Shown: piece after piece, positions 57,401 to 64,000 of the stretch
Layout of the letters: every line of letters starts with the position of its first letter
Numbering within the stretch: position 1 is the stretch's first letter
Assembly (NCBI RefSeq): GCF_024763615.1
Contig: NC_077222.1
Span: forward strand, 31,062,001 to 31,126,000
From: Phlebotomus papatasi
Lineage: Eukaryota > Arthropoda > Insecta > Diptera > Psychodidae
Length of the DNA stretch: 64,000 bases
Reading direction: 5' to 3'
Position numbers and translations under genes: made by a program
The notes under the pieces: generated by a model
What the model saw: only the letters and a program-made list of their open reading frames with translations
Databases searched by the model: none
What the model was told of the DNA's origin: nothing

Positions 57401-59080
57401 ATAGATAAAGGTTTTTATGTCAAAGTTCTACAAAACACTCTTATTTGGCTAAAAAAATAAATTAAATAGGGTAAATTAAGCTAATTCAAAACCTGCTCCA
57501 AATGGAAATTTTTCGCTACTCCAAATGGAAACGTCGTTGTTTTCACGATAAATACAGTACTAAATTATTATATTTATATATTTTTTCTATACCACAGTTT
57601 CATTATTTAGTTAATTTTTTCTCCAAATAAAGCAAAAATCCATTCATATTCACAAATTTTAATTTGTTAATTTCTCAGAAAAATTAAAAGTGTATCTTTT
57701 CACCATCGAATTTTTCATCGATCGACCATGTTTTCCAATGAAAAACACGAATAAGGTGACTGTTGTTTATTCGTTTTGTTTAACATTTATGTTATATTCC
57801 TGGATAATTTTAGTTTAATGAAGTGCTAATCTTTGTTGTTAACGGTACGTGAAGTTTTCAAATGAAATAATTACCAATTTCGTGAACAAAAAGGTTTTTT
57901 TTTCCTGAAGTGTCTGCAAATGCTTCAATAGGAAACCCCGGAAATATGATTCTTTTTGGAGAGATTTTCTTATTGTTTTAGATGGGCAAGGAGAAACGAT
58001 CAGGAATAAGAACAAATCCTGCACTCAAGAGCAACTCAACAAGGTTTTGGAAGCCTTTCGTCGCGGTTTCACTTGCACTCTTTGTCTCCAAGTAGAAACT
58101 TTCCCTTGTCTCCATTTGGATTAATTTGTTTCTAATAGAAGCATTATACGCTCGCGTATTTTTCTTGTATTCAAGAAGTTTTCAAATTATATCTAAAGAA
58201 TTTTCACTAAACTGTAACATTCTAGAAGAGTCAAGGAGCAAATTTTTGTAATTCTGTTTAGAATAAAATATGAACTTAATGTGTTGAATCTTTTGTCAAA
58301 GTTAAAGCGTCTGGAAATGGTTTTGAATTAGGACATTTACCTTATAAATTCTACAGAATGCGTGACAAGAAATTTTTAATGGGCGTGGCTTATTCGGAGA
58401 AAGGGGTTTCCAGATAATATTGTTTTTTTTTTCAGCGACTTCAATGTCCAGCCGTGGTGATAACGCAGAATTCCATCGATCTCGAAGCACTGACATTTCA
58501 TGTGGCTAATCATTTGTGTCAGCGGCATGATAAGCAGTATGGAGTCTTCTATGATTGGGCGTGTGAAGTAGTGGCTCTCTGTCCTTTCAGTGGACGCCTC
58601 AGTTGCCTCCTGATGGTCCATTTTACGGCCATGGAGAAGAATCGCTCTCTAGGATCGTGCTTGACGTGCGCTGCAGCTGCAGACTGTGTCTACCATCGGC
58701 GTCAGTTTCATGCAAGTACGCTCTTCACCTGGGACACAGAATCCGGAGAGTGGAATGTAGAGGACTACGGGGAGCTGAAGGAGGTGGAGATGCCAACAGC
58801 TGGAGGTAAGAATTCGTCTCCACTCACTCGGACGGCTTTTAGTTTGGGGAAAGAATTGAGGAAGAAGCGCAGGAATGTGGAGATCAACAGTGAACATTTG
58901 CGAGTGTTGGATTCCTGCAATGAGAAATCCAAGGAGAGTCTGGAGGACATGAGAAATTGCATCGAATTCTACAGGACAAGTGCTTCGGCCAGGCGCATGA
59001 ATCTCTTCAGTGGCTCTTCCAGCAGCGCTGATGAACTTACCGTGGACTCAGAGGATGACGACGTTGGGGTATTCTTTTAG
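30239..59080 (+). CDS. DCAF15: DCAF15 homologue, CUL4-DDB1 substrate receptor
   Basis: Five coding exons (30239-30439, 35498-35727, 35814-36529, 53887-54764, 58436-59080) join in phase to 889 aa; human DCAF15 has 600. The N-terminal half follows the family: IIRKLLNRE, then IPSRLAFHLKEI, HVFMGLSACGQFLLSY, a C-X2-C...C-X2-C zinc site at C213, C216, C234 and C237, HTKYGRLDSD and the AKTIVAKIIADF helix. The C-terminal exon carries LEALTFHVANHLCQRHD and the second WDxxxG-like strand block (FTWDTESGEWNVEDY). The insert between the halves is long, Ser/Pro-rich and probably disordered. In mammals DCAF15 binds DDB1-DDA1 and presents substrates for ubiquitination. Intron 4 (36530-53886) encloses four antisense esterase-like genes. 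A polyadenylation signal AATAAA lies at 59171. Confidence 0.85.
30681..32486. mobile_element. Large foldback element with about 500 bp inverted arms
   Basis: The left arm from 30681 (ACACTATGCAACA...GGCACACGGATCTCACATGG) returns inverted up to 32486. The arms run to about 31180 and from about 31985; further inside, GGGGCCAACTCA near 31517 pairs with TGAGTTGGCCCC near 31963, so a block at about 31190-31490 looks inserted in the left arm. No transposase is seen. It lies in DCAF15 intron 2 (between the exons ending 30439 and starting 35498). Confidence 0.7.
33209..33545. mobile_element. pogo-type MITE, second family, 337 bp
   Basis: Perfect-looking ends CAGTAGACTCTCGCTTATCC and GGATAAGCGAGAGTCTACTG with TA on both sides. 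The paralogous empty site in copy 1 (AATTATGTC, complement at about 16245) confirms a TA duplication. No transposase start is kept, unlike the family at 53-767. Confidence 0.88.
33572..34022 (+). mobile_element. tRNA-derived SINE, about 450 bp
   Basis: Flanked by the 16 bp direct repeat TAATCATCAAAATCGG at 33556-33571 and 34023-34038, present once at the empty site in the 14523 element. The head resembles a tRNA: box A-like TGGGTCAGTGG at 33580 and box B-like GGTTCAAAGCT at 33624. The tail ends in short CTTAT repeats. It would be transcribed by RNA polymerase III and mobilised by a LINE. Confidence 0.85.
34705..34910. repeat. Two short tandem repeats
   Basis: Three copies of a 15 bp unit (GGGATTTTGGCTTTC) at about 34706-34745, then six or seven degenerate copies of a 25-28 bp unit built on CACGATGCTCTAAAATT at about 34753-34910. 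Confidence 0.75.
35498..35727 (+). CDS. DCAF15: DCAF15 exon, first propeller strands
   Basis: 230 bases between TTACAG and GA/GTAAGC. Encodes RTGYFSNNARKIAKEPPF, then IPSRLAFHLKEIVPYCYLD and HVFMGLSACGQFLLSYKVSY, equivalent to LPPRVCVSLKNI and HIFLGFSKCGRYVLSY in the human protein. Confidence 0.85.
35814..36529 (+). CDS. DCAF15: DCAF15 exon, zinc site and propeller core
   Basis: 716 bases from GATTCAG to ACAG/GTAAGA. Contains the zinc ligands CKDC and CIKC (Cys4, where I recall Cys3-His in the human protein), HTKYGRL, a strand block with VIVANGFIHAVNVKL, a Lys/Glu linker and the AKTIVAKIIADFAECE helix. Ends one base into a codon that is completed by GA at 53887, 17.4 kb away. Confidence 0.85.
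36853..37152. repeat. Palindromic array of about 40 bp units
   Basis: Four units of the type CACGCACAGCTCAATCATAA-AACGGTAAATGCGCTTAAA in one orientation are followed, around 37010, by four in the opposite orientation. The whole can fold into one long hairpin. Same unit as at 55975-56600. In DCAF15 intron 4. Confidence 0.85.
37277..37551 (+). mobile_element. pogo-type MITE, partial copy C
   Basis: Matches 53-350 from the AAGTTAGGTT region to the right terminus GAGACTCTACTG; the left terminus is missing. It retains the 22-codon transposase start at 37390-37458. It abuts a LINE relic. Confidence 0.75.
37552..38020 (-). pseudogene. R2-clade-like LINE, 3' ORF relic
   Basis: The minus-strand frame contains ETLDHILRMC, then RHDRIRDFIVSEM, RPNLIVQN and IVDVTVRHKDGTGL. 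This is the order of the Cys-His motif and the restriction-enzyme-like endonuclease (PD-(D/E)XK type) at the C-terminus of R2/NeSL-type LINEs. Upstream (37884-38020) the frame is shifted or stopped. Only the end of the ORF survives. Confidence 0.6.
38179..38695 (-). pseudogene. Second non-LTR reverse-transcriptase relic
   Basis: KYLESTVSSDN, ERIATGNRCFHALS, SRNISRSSKIVICKTI and VIYGLEV are the C-terminal thumb region common to RTE-like and related retrotransposons. Minus strand, open over about 150 codons but lacking the catalytic part. Different from the R2-like relic next to it. Confidence 0.6.
39092..42024 (-). CDS. Secreted esterase-like pseudoenzyme 1 (type A)
   Basis: Three exons, 42024-41352, 40171-39648 and 39583-39092, splice in phase to 562 aa, the usual length of a carboxylesterase-fold protein. 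A signal peptide (residues 1-17, MKVLIFICLAIIHGSYC) is followed by YSIPYAKPPVGPLRF, GDEDCLYLSVYRP and NFGLKDQRLALQWV, all hallmarks of type-B esterases. The catalytic parts are gone: oxyanion HGGGF is FGFGAF (124-129), the nucleophile elbow GESAG is GAGTG (206-210; Gly for Ser), the His site reads GTGFSDDLLYLF (Phe456), and the acid site has Asp338 in QNDG. A binding or structural role, as in glutactin or neurotactin, is inferred. Intron 1 (1.2 kb) holds old repeat debris, intron 2 is 64 bp. AATAAA lies at 39005-39010 and TATATAAATA at about 42076-42085. Confidence 0.88.
42074..42085 (-). promoter_or_regulatory. TATA box of esterase-like gene 1
   Basis: TATATAAATAAG on the minus strand, about 50-60 bp before the ATG. 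The same box stands at 48705-48716 ahead of gene 3, inside a conserved 180 bp block. Confidence 0.6.
42727..44991 (-). CDS. Secreted esterase-like pseudoenzyme 2 (type B)
   Basis: Exons 44991-44319, 43805-43276 and 43218-42727 give 564 aa. The same signal peptide and fold motifs as gene 1, with elbow GAGSG, oxyanion site FGFGAF and His site GPGFCDDLLYLF; Ser and His are again absent. The type-B group differs in exon 2 (for instance ESIGVQYPEKLS after LHHA, and FDFWRVDEF) and has two more residues there. It ends NQFSSHH. The frame continues two codons above the ATG only as GTG AGA. Introns are 513 and 57 bp. An AATAAA lies at about 42680-42685. Its closest relative is gene 4, not its neighbours. 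Confidence 0.88.
45552..48656 (-). CDS. Secreted esterase-like pseudoenzyme 3 (type A)
   Basis: Exons 48656-47984, 46634-46111 and 46043-45552 give 562 aa. It is very similar to gene 1, with elbow GAGSG and His site GTGFSDDLLYLF, and shares with it the start of intron 1 and about 180 bp of promoter including TATATAAATA at 48707-48716. Intron 1 (1.35 kb) carries LINE-like debris. The open frame above the ATG (to 48752) covers the promoter and is not coding. All exon phases equal those of the other three genes. Confidence 0.88.
46800..47610. other. LINE-like debris in intron 1 of esterase-like gene 3
   Basis: More GC-rich than its surroundings. On the minus strand GPITLPGGVRSLDA (about 47520-47560) resembles APITLPLGTRL of the R2-like relic at 37.7 kb. 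Many stops; boundaries not visible. Confidence 0.35.
48705..48716 (-). promoter_or_regulatory. TATA box of esterase-like gene 3
   Basis: TATATAAATAAG, same position and context as for gene 1. Genes 2 and 4 lack it and instead share GAAATAAAAGA at a similar distance. Confidence 0.6.
48900..49300. other. Spacer between genes 3 and 4
   Basis: Holds an inverted-repeat fragment (CTTCATGCGAGC and GTCTTTCGTTCG / GAACGAACGAC) related to 8697-8880. No coding frame is supported. Confidence 0.4.
49471..51728 (-). CDS. Secreted esterase-like pseudoenzyme 4 (type B)
   Basis: Exons 51728-51056, 50549-50020 and 49962-49471 give 564 aa. I translated exon 2 fully; it is open in the expected phase but contains no ATG. 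It reads KLFQKVILKSGDVLASW and onward to DENLWTFLE. Elbow GAGSG, oxyanion FGFGAF, His site GPGFCDDLLYLF. It is nearly identical to gene 2 through the exons, intron 2 (57 bp) and the first 150 bp of the promoter. AATAAA lies at about 49384-49389. Confidence 0.87.
51729..52733. other. Upstream region of esterase-like gene 4
   Basis: The first 150 bp (to about 51880) match the region above gene 2 almost base for base; beyond that similarity fades. Nothing else is recognised. Confidence 0.5.
52734..53851 (+). mobile_element. Helentron-like element, copy 3
   Basis: Starts AGCTGAGATT-CTTTAC-AATCTCAGCT (hairpin) and ends AGAATCTCAGCTACCATAAGC then TTATCTGGGCTTATCACTGG. The stem has changed at both ends in the same way (AGCTGAGATT here, AGGTGAGATT in copy 1). 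1.1 kb, in DCAF15 intron 4, about 35 bp from the next exon. Confidence 0.65.
53887..54764 (+). CDS. DCAF15: DCAF15 exon, Ser/Pro-rich insert
   Basis: 878 bases from GATTTACAG to AAG/GTAAGT; the phase fits both neighbours exactly. Two short repeats YEFSEDN (about residues 445 and 470) with basic stretches between them, followed by many SP and PRSP sites, suggest a phosphorylated disordered linker. An acidic run (EEDDAASVITSEEDD) comes near the end. The acceptor is only about 35 bp from the end of a Helentron-like element. Confidence 0.8.
55028..55085. repeat. 58 bp near-perfect hairpin
   Basis: AAGCCACTTCCCCTTGAAGA followed by TATGAAAC and its complement; one or two mismatches over 28 paired bases with almost no loop. 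Directly adjoins the Helentron-like fragment starting at 55088. In DCAF15 intron 5 (54765-58435). Confidence 0.9.
55088..55390 (+). mobile_element. Helentron-like element, internally deleted copy 4
   Basis: Starts AGGTGAGATT-CTTAAC-AATCTCACCT like copy 1, follows it for about 120 bp, then jumps to the part equivalent to 15815-15885 of copy 1 (GGTGGCGCTGCGATAGCG). About 120 bp of unrelated sequence lies between, including a LINE-like phrase (GAAGAAGGTGCGTAGTGCAC). The 3' end is missing. Confidence 0.6.
55975..56600. repeat. Palindromic array of about 40 bp units, larger copy
   Basis: Nine or ten units (CACGCACAGCTCAATCATAA plus AACGGTTAAATGCGCTTAAAA) run forward to about 56350 and about six run back to 56600. 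Same unit as 36853-37152; a decayed version lies at 20480-21350. Confidence 0.85.
57469..58342 (+). mobile_element. 874 bp TIR element, uninterrupted copy
   Basis: TA on both sides; the ends GGGTAAATTAAGCTAATTC and its imperfect complement (GAATTAGGACATTTACCT). A second copy, interrupted, lies at 19286-22572. No transposase. The sequence at 57970-58090 resembles nothing I know. Lies in DCAF15 intron 5, about 90 bp before the last exon. Confidence 0.75.
58436..59080 (+). CDS. DCAF15: DCAF15 last exon
   Basis: Follows a long T tract and TTCAG; begins RLQCPAVVITQNSIDLEAL. It corresponds to the C-terminal half-propeller of DCAF15 (human VEQLTLDFEYVINEVIRHD). The tail after GGKNSS is basic then acidic (DELTVDSEDDDVGVFF) and ends in TAG at 59078-59080. 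Confidence 0.85.
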   Translation, partial: RLQCPAVVITQNSIDLEALTFHVANHLCQRHDKQYGVFYDWACEVVALCPFSGRLSCLLMVHFTAMEKNRSLGSCLTCAAAADCVYHRRQFHASTLFTWDTESGEWNVEDYGELKEVEMPTAGGKNSSPLTRTAFSLGKELRKKRRNVEINSEHLRVLDSCNEKSKESLEDMRNCIEFYRTSASARRMNLFSGSSSSADELTVDSEDDDVGVFF

Positions 59081-59427
59081 CTGGACAGAAAGAGGTTGCA
59101 GGTACTTGACAATTTGAGATTTTGAGTGTGATTTTAATCCATTACTATTGTATATCTAGGAATTATAATTAATAAAAAAAACAATCAGGAAATAATTGTA
59201 ACTTTTTATTCATTGTGATTCATGAATTTTTACAAAAAATCTTATTTAATTGGCCAAGTTGGGCCAAATAAATTTGTATTGCGATGTATCTTTCTGGTGT
59301 GAAGGATTTAGGGACAAACAAGGAATTATGTGATTGAGATACAAGGTAGGATTGTTCTTTGAATTATTTTTTCAGCAGCCTTCTTGCCAATTTATTTTTA
59401 GCTGAAAGAAGAAAAGGTACATTCCGT

Positions 59428-60290
59428 ACATTCAGTCCCGGCCGTCCCGGCATTATGCACTTTAGGAGTATACACCTGACGGGATTATGCACATACAATT
59501 ATGCAATTTTGCCTACCATTGGGAGTCAATTTGTGAAATCGTTCTTGAAATACGCCTGAATGTATACTATTTTGTGGCGCGAGGAATTTGAAAACAATGT
59601 GCTTATTTTTCAGAATAAAACTTTAATTTCTTTAATTAAAGTAAAATTTTTAAATATTCTAATAATGTATTGAAGAACACAGAAACTGTTGAATATTTTG
59701 TTTTGACTACACTCAGTCCCGGGATTATGCACATTTTCGGGACCGAAAAAAACGCGCGAAATGGCATTATACATCGAGAAAATTTGCCTACCCGCAGGGG
59801 TTTTCTTTTGAATAAACCGTAGAACGAATTTCGCGCGGAGTAAAAGTAGTTCAAACAAAAAGATTCAATTGCTTAATAGAAATGCATTAACAAACAGCAC
59901 TTTTTGGCCACAGTTCTTCAATAAATGGTAAGAATATTTAAAAATTTTACCTTAATAAAATAAATTAAAGTTTTATTCTGAAGAAGCACAGTGTTTTCAA
60001 ATTTCCCGCGTCGTAACATAGTATGCATTCAGGCGTATTTCAAAAATGACATCATAAATTGACTCCCAATGGTATGCAATCTTGCATAATTGTATGTGCA
60101 TAATTCCGTCAGGTGCATAATCCCGAAGTGCATAATGCCGGGACTGAGTGTATACTTTTACTCTGCGCGAAATTCGTTCTACGGTATTCAAAAGAAATCT
60201 CCTGCGGGTATGCAAAATTTTTCGATGCATAATGCCATTTCACGCATTTTTTACGTCCCAAAAATGTGCATAATACCGGGACTGAGTGTA
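59428..60290. repeat. Interleaved inverted repeats (CTCAGTCCCGG termini)
   Basis: Block P (59428 to about 59670) is inverted at about 59925-60152, and block Q (59709-59855) is inverted at about 60145-60290, giving the order P-Q-P'-Q'. Each block begins with CACTCAGTCCCGG or a variant and carries ATTATGCAC motifs. No coding sequence. A P-like fragment is at 26400-26460. Confidence 0.7.
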
Positions 60291-60296
60291 ATGGGC

Positions 60297-60905
60297 AAAA
60301 CAGTTGAAGCTTTCATCACGAATGAGACCTATACCTTGGCACCATTCTATATAAAACAACTATTATTCCTGTTTTAGAATACGGTTGCTTTGCTTTTCAA
60401 GGTGCAGCCAATACTCATCTTCTCAAACTCAGAAGAGTGAATAGTAAGATGGCTTTGTCTATGGAAAGGTTACGAAGCTATGGATTTTTCCCAAATTCTG
60501 ATCCAGACATTATTGTCGGTAAGATCTCTGAACGTTCCTTGCAAGTTTGGCAGGATAGCTGGGATTCGGGTGAACTAGGTAGGTTCTGCCACTCTATCGT
60601 ACTTTCCAGATTTGAAATTGTGATGGCTAGCAGAATAGCAAGCAACCATACCAAAGCAAATGCGCATTTAATATAGGATCAATATTGTTAGTTCTCAACT
60701 CTGTGACGTGTGCAATCAGTATATGGATGTAGACCATATTATTTTTAGCTGTCCCCAAGTATCTTCTAATAGGGAGCGTTTAAGGCTGGAGTGTGGTGGT
60801 CTCACAAATATTAGGGATCTTTTGGCAGTCGCCTTTGAGAATCGGAATAATGGTAAAATACTTAGAGCTCTAACAAACTTTATCAAAGTAAATAACATTG
60901 ATCTG
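60297..60905 (+). pseudogene. LINE 3' relic
   Basis: The frames hold LEYGCFAFQGAA, LQVWQDSWDSGELGRFCHSI, then after a stop and frameshift near 60676 CDVCNQYMDVDHIIFSCP. This Cys-His arrangement after a W-rich block is typical of the end of ORF2 in R1/LOA/I-type LINEs. Following GC-rich sequence to about 61290 may be its 3' UTR. Confidence 0.6.
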
Positions 60906-61289
60906 TGAGATGCGCCTCCGAGGTTCTGAACTGGTAGATTTCCGAGTGGCTTTATGCGGCGGGGCTTTCTTTGTTGTTCGCCGTTGGGTACCTTCAGTTA
61001 CAACTAGGTCGTCTAGCTTGGAGGCTTGCGTTGGGATTGGGAGGGTTTCTCTCGGCTTAACCGAGTTCTGGGCGGGGTATCTAATGGCGCGAATGTTCCT
61101 GAAGCATGTGGCCCGGAGAGATCGGGCGGTGCAGGGCTTTGGAGAATAAGCTTTTTATTTTAGTATTTATTTATTTATTCTTGGTATGTTGTTCATATTA
61201 AATGCTGTGCACTAGTTGGCATTTTGCCTTTTGGCAGTGTCACGGCCCGAAATTAGCTCTTATAGCTGAGGACCTGTGTGTGGAGGAGG

Positions 61290-63146
61290 GGAAAAAAGAG
61301 ACCTATACCATTGAGTAGGTATTGCCAAAGGTAACGACTTTTGTTCCGAGACCAGACCAGAATAGGTAAGATCTTTATACCAATTCGAAGCTGGAAACTC
61401 TTTCATAGCACAAGAGCAAAAATTTTGGAAATGGTTTATTGAGTTTTTGTTGCATTTTCAGTCAATCATGCAGCACCGATTTTCCTATATTTTGATTTTT
61501 CCTTTATGCATATAAAGGCTTGGAAATATGTACCTTACCGAGTTATGGAGTCATGCTTAATGCCCCGGAAAACCAATCTGATCATCTTCATTGAGTAATG
61601 CTTGCAGATCGGCTCTATCAATTGTTTTTGGTCCTTTAGCTCTCTTTTTCGAAATCTCTATTTCTGAAATATTTTAACCGATTTTCATAGGTGGTTTTCG
61701 ATAATGCATGTTTTCTGCAGGTCTTAGCCAAATGACCTGCTTTACTTGATTTTTTCTCATGTTTAAGCCCTAAAGTAGCACTCTCTGCAAATGCTACTTT
61801 TTTGACACAAAACTTAATATCTTTATTCTTAGTAAAGCATTTTTTGAGTTACGATATCTGTCAGTATTGTGACTGAATATTGCTGACATATAACTATCCT
61901 CCAGAAAAAACACAATTGCACTCATGTATGTAGACTACATGTCGCTACTGCCATATGTATATTTGTAGAAATTTAAAGAAATCATGATAAATATTTCAAA
62001 TTAGCGTTGAAAATAGCCCGAGAAATTGTAATCAAGAATATTTTGCATATATCACGGCGTTTTTCTAACCCATAAGAAAGAAATAAAAATCTCCTACGGG
62101 TATGCAAATTTACTGTATGAATTCACGCGGTTTTCTTTGGCCCTAAAAATATGCATAATTCAGGAATTAAATTAAATTGTGATTTTTCTTAACTAAAGGA
62201 TATTGTTAATTTTCAAAGTTGACAGTTCTTTTTATTTTGAGTATCGATAATTTTTATATCATATACCTGTAGGATTGACCGTGGGTTGGAGCCACTGTTG
62301 AGAAAAAAGGTAGCTTCACCATCTTGAATTGTGATGTAATCAGTTCAGTTTAGTCTAATTCTGAGTTCCATTAAGCTCCCTTAATCATTTCTTGAAATAA
62401 ATTTAGTTCATTAATTAAACTTCAAGGCTGCTTATTACACCTCAAACTTGGGCTTAGTGTCATCTCTGGCGAAGGGTTGGACCGACCAATGGATTTGAAC
62501 TCAAAAGTAGCCGACATCTTACGAATATGATCCAACACAGCTCTCTTCCAGGCAAGTTGATATTTAATCGGTATGTAGCGGTGCGTGTCGTTAGTACGAA
62601 ATACAGATGCAAAGCAAATACAGATAGCACAGTTGCTGTTGCTGATCCAACCGTTGATTTCGCAAATAATTAGAGATTTCAAAAACAAAAAGGCAATAGT
62701 ATTTGTATATATGTATGTATTTAAAATTAACTTACACTTTTCCATTAATCTAATCGATATTCCTTTCATATAATTTAGATCCACTATTTCTATTTTTTTT
62801 TAATATTTTTTTTATCGCATTCACGCGACTCGTCACCAAAAAAAGACTATCTTTGCACTTAATTTTAGAGACAATTGGAATCCATTTGATCCTACAGAAA
62901 TAGAGGATAAAAGAAGATATTTCCTGGAGAGGTGTTTCTTGTATAGGGAGGGGTTGATGGGGAGAAAGCTACATTGAGACTTTTATACTTATAGATTAAA
63001 TATTTCCTTTTTTTTCTACAATTTTGCTCATCTCATTGGAATCGGTGCGAGATTCAGCCAATATCTCCCACAGTAAAAAAAAAACACCAAAAAATGTAAC
63101 ATTGAAAGTTTACACACAGCACAGTGCCCAAAAAAAATGAGACACT
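61290..63146. other. Intergenic, no gene seen
   Basis: AT-rich with no supportable coding frame. A fragment with GGGTATGCAAATTTAC (about 62098) relates to the repeat at 59428-60290. Confidence 0.4.
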
Positions 63147-63251
63147 TTACTGCATAAAATAGTCCGGATGATCTGAATCCTTCTCGAACCTCTTCGCCTC
63201 CTCTTGCATACTTTCTTTAATCTTCAGAATAGCCGCTGATTCCGTCTGATC
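63147..63251 (-). CDS. Probable last exon of an unrecognised gene
   Basis: After TTTTTCAG on the minus strand, 34 codons and a stop: a charged helix, ESAAILKIKESMQEEAKRF, then KDSDHPDYFMQ. Composition and codon use differ from the surrounding AT-rich sequence, and the acceptor is strong. The upstream exon should lie at higher coordinates; I could not find it in the remaining 0.7 kb. Function unknown. Confidence 0.5.
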   Translation of the reverse strand, partial: DQTESAAILKIKESMQEEAKRFEKDSDHPDYFMQ

Positions 63252-63788
63252 CTGAAAAACAGTCACATGATAGTTTCGGACCATACCAAGTTACCGCAAA
63301 TCATTTGATTTTTTCGTTTGGTCATTGCACAAAATCATGCCAGATTTTCAGATGACATCCAAATCCATTCGAGTCTGACCTTTTTGCATTATTTCATAAC
63401 AGGGAAAGGAAGGATCAGGTATTAAAAATATCAAAGAAGAGGTATTGCGTGAATAAATTCAGTTGTACTTAGACTGGCATAAGCGACGAGGATCTCAGTC
63501 GAGTTCGACTGACTTCTTATTACGTTCGAGTTCGACGAATGCATAAGACGTACCTAATAAAAATGCACCGCCTCTCTGCCTAAAAATTCTGGGAGTACGA
63601 AAGAAGCAGACACATTACGAGAGAATTCCTAATCGGTCTATAATGTACTTAGCTGTAACAAATAACCCGAATACTAATAACTGGCGTACCCGAGAAGTAA
63701 TTCGCATAAGTTCTAGAAGTGAAAAACCCAATTGTTTTCTCGAAACTTCAGGAATCAGGAGTAAAGCCCTTGCAGAATTTAGAAGGTA

Positions 63789-64000
63789 GGGGAAGTGTGC
63801 CAAATTTCGGCCAGCTTCTAATTTCGGCCACTTTGAGTGTAATTTCGGCCATAGAAATAATTTATTTAAAAATTTGTATGTTACCTTCGAATAGTCAATG
63901 AATTCATTTTGCTTTTAAATATTTATTCATTTTATGATGTATTAGCACAAAGACCATTAAATTTTAGGTATAATTTGAATTTAAATTGCCTTGTAAAAAC
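63789..64000 (+). mobile_element. Start of a TIR element, cut by the window edge
   Basis: TA at 63787-63788, then GGGGAAGTGTGCCAAATTTC and repeated TTTCGGCCA motifs. Same family as 8217-8450. The other end is outside the window. Confidence 0.5.

Overview
The window is nuclear DNA from an animal, almost certainly an insect. It is AT-rich, its genes have GT-AG introns, and it holds Jockey-, R2- and RTE-like non-LTR retrotransposons, a tRNA-derived SINE and many short DNA transposons. I lean towards a nematoceran fly, perhaps a sand fly, but only weakly: this rests on general texture, not on a diagnostic sequence. About four fifths of the bases are non-coding and much of that is mobile-element debris, often nested.

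Layout. 0-10 kb: two inverted pogo-type MITEs, one apparently intact two-ORF Jockey-clade LINE (3.1-7.6 kb, minus) and a 2 kb terminal-inverted-repeat element. 10-11.7 kb: a TTAA-flanked piggyBac-like element with a relic of the transposase tail. 12-17.3 kb: an unnamed GYF-domain gene on the minus strand; I join its two exons by splice phase, and its 3' end is not found. 18.0-26.1 kb: on the plus strand, head to head with it, a complete three-exon homologue of C12orf4/FERRY3 (DUF2362, 513 aa). Its 6.5 kb second intron contains a three-level nest of transposons.

29.9-59.1 kb: a homologue of DCAF15, the CUL4-DDB1 substrate receptor, in five coding exons (889 aa predicted) plus a probable 5' UTR exon. 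Its fourth intron is 17.4 kb and carries, on the opposite strand, four complete three-exon genes for secreted carboxylesterase-fold proteins of 562-564 aa. All four have lost the nucleophile Ser, the catalytic His and the oxyanion-hole motif, so they are pseudoenzymes of the glutactin/neurotactin sort. They are ordered A-B-A-B, which indicates duplication of a two-gene unit of about 6.4 kb. This nested array is the most interesting thing in the window.

59-64 kb: interleaved inverted repeats, a LINE 3' relic, the last exon of an unrecognised minus-strand gene near 63.2 kb, and the start of another transposon at the right edge.

The host genes do not form a pathway. FERRY3 (early-endosome mRNA adaptor) and the GYF gene share a 0.7 kb intergenic region. 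DCAF15 (ubiquitin ligase) shares its locus with the esterase-like genes only by nesting. Exon boundaries were read by eye from splice consensus and phase, and all are predictions.
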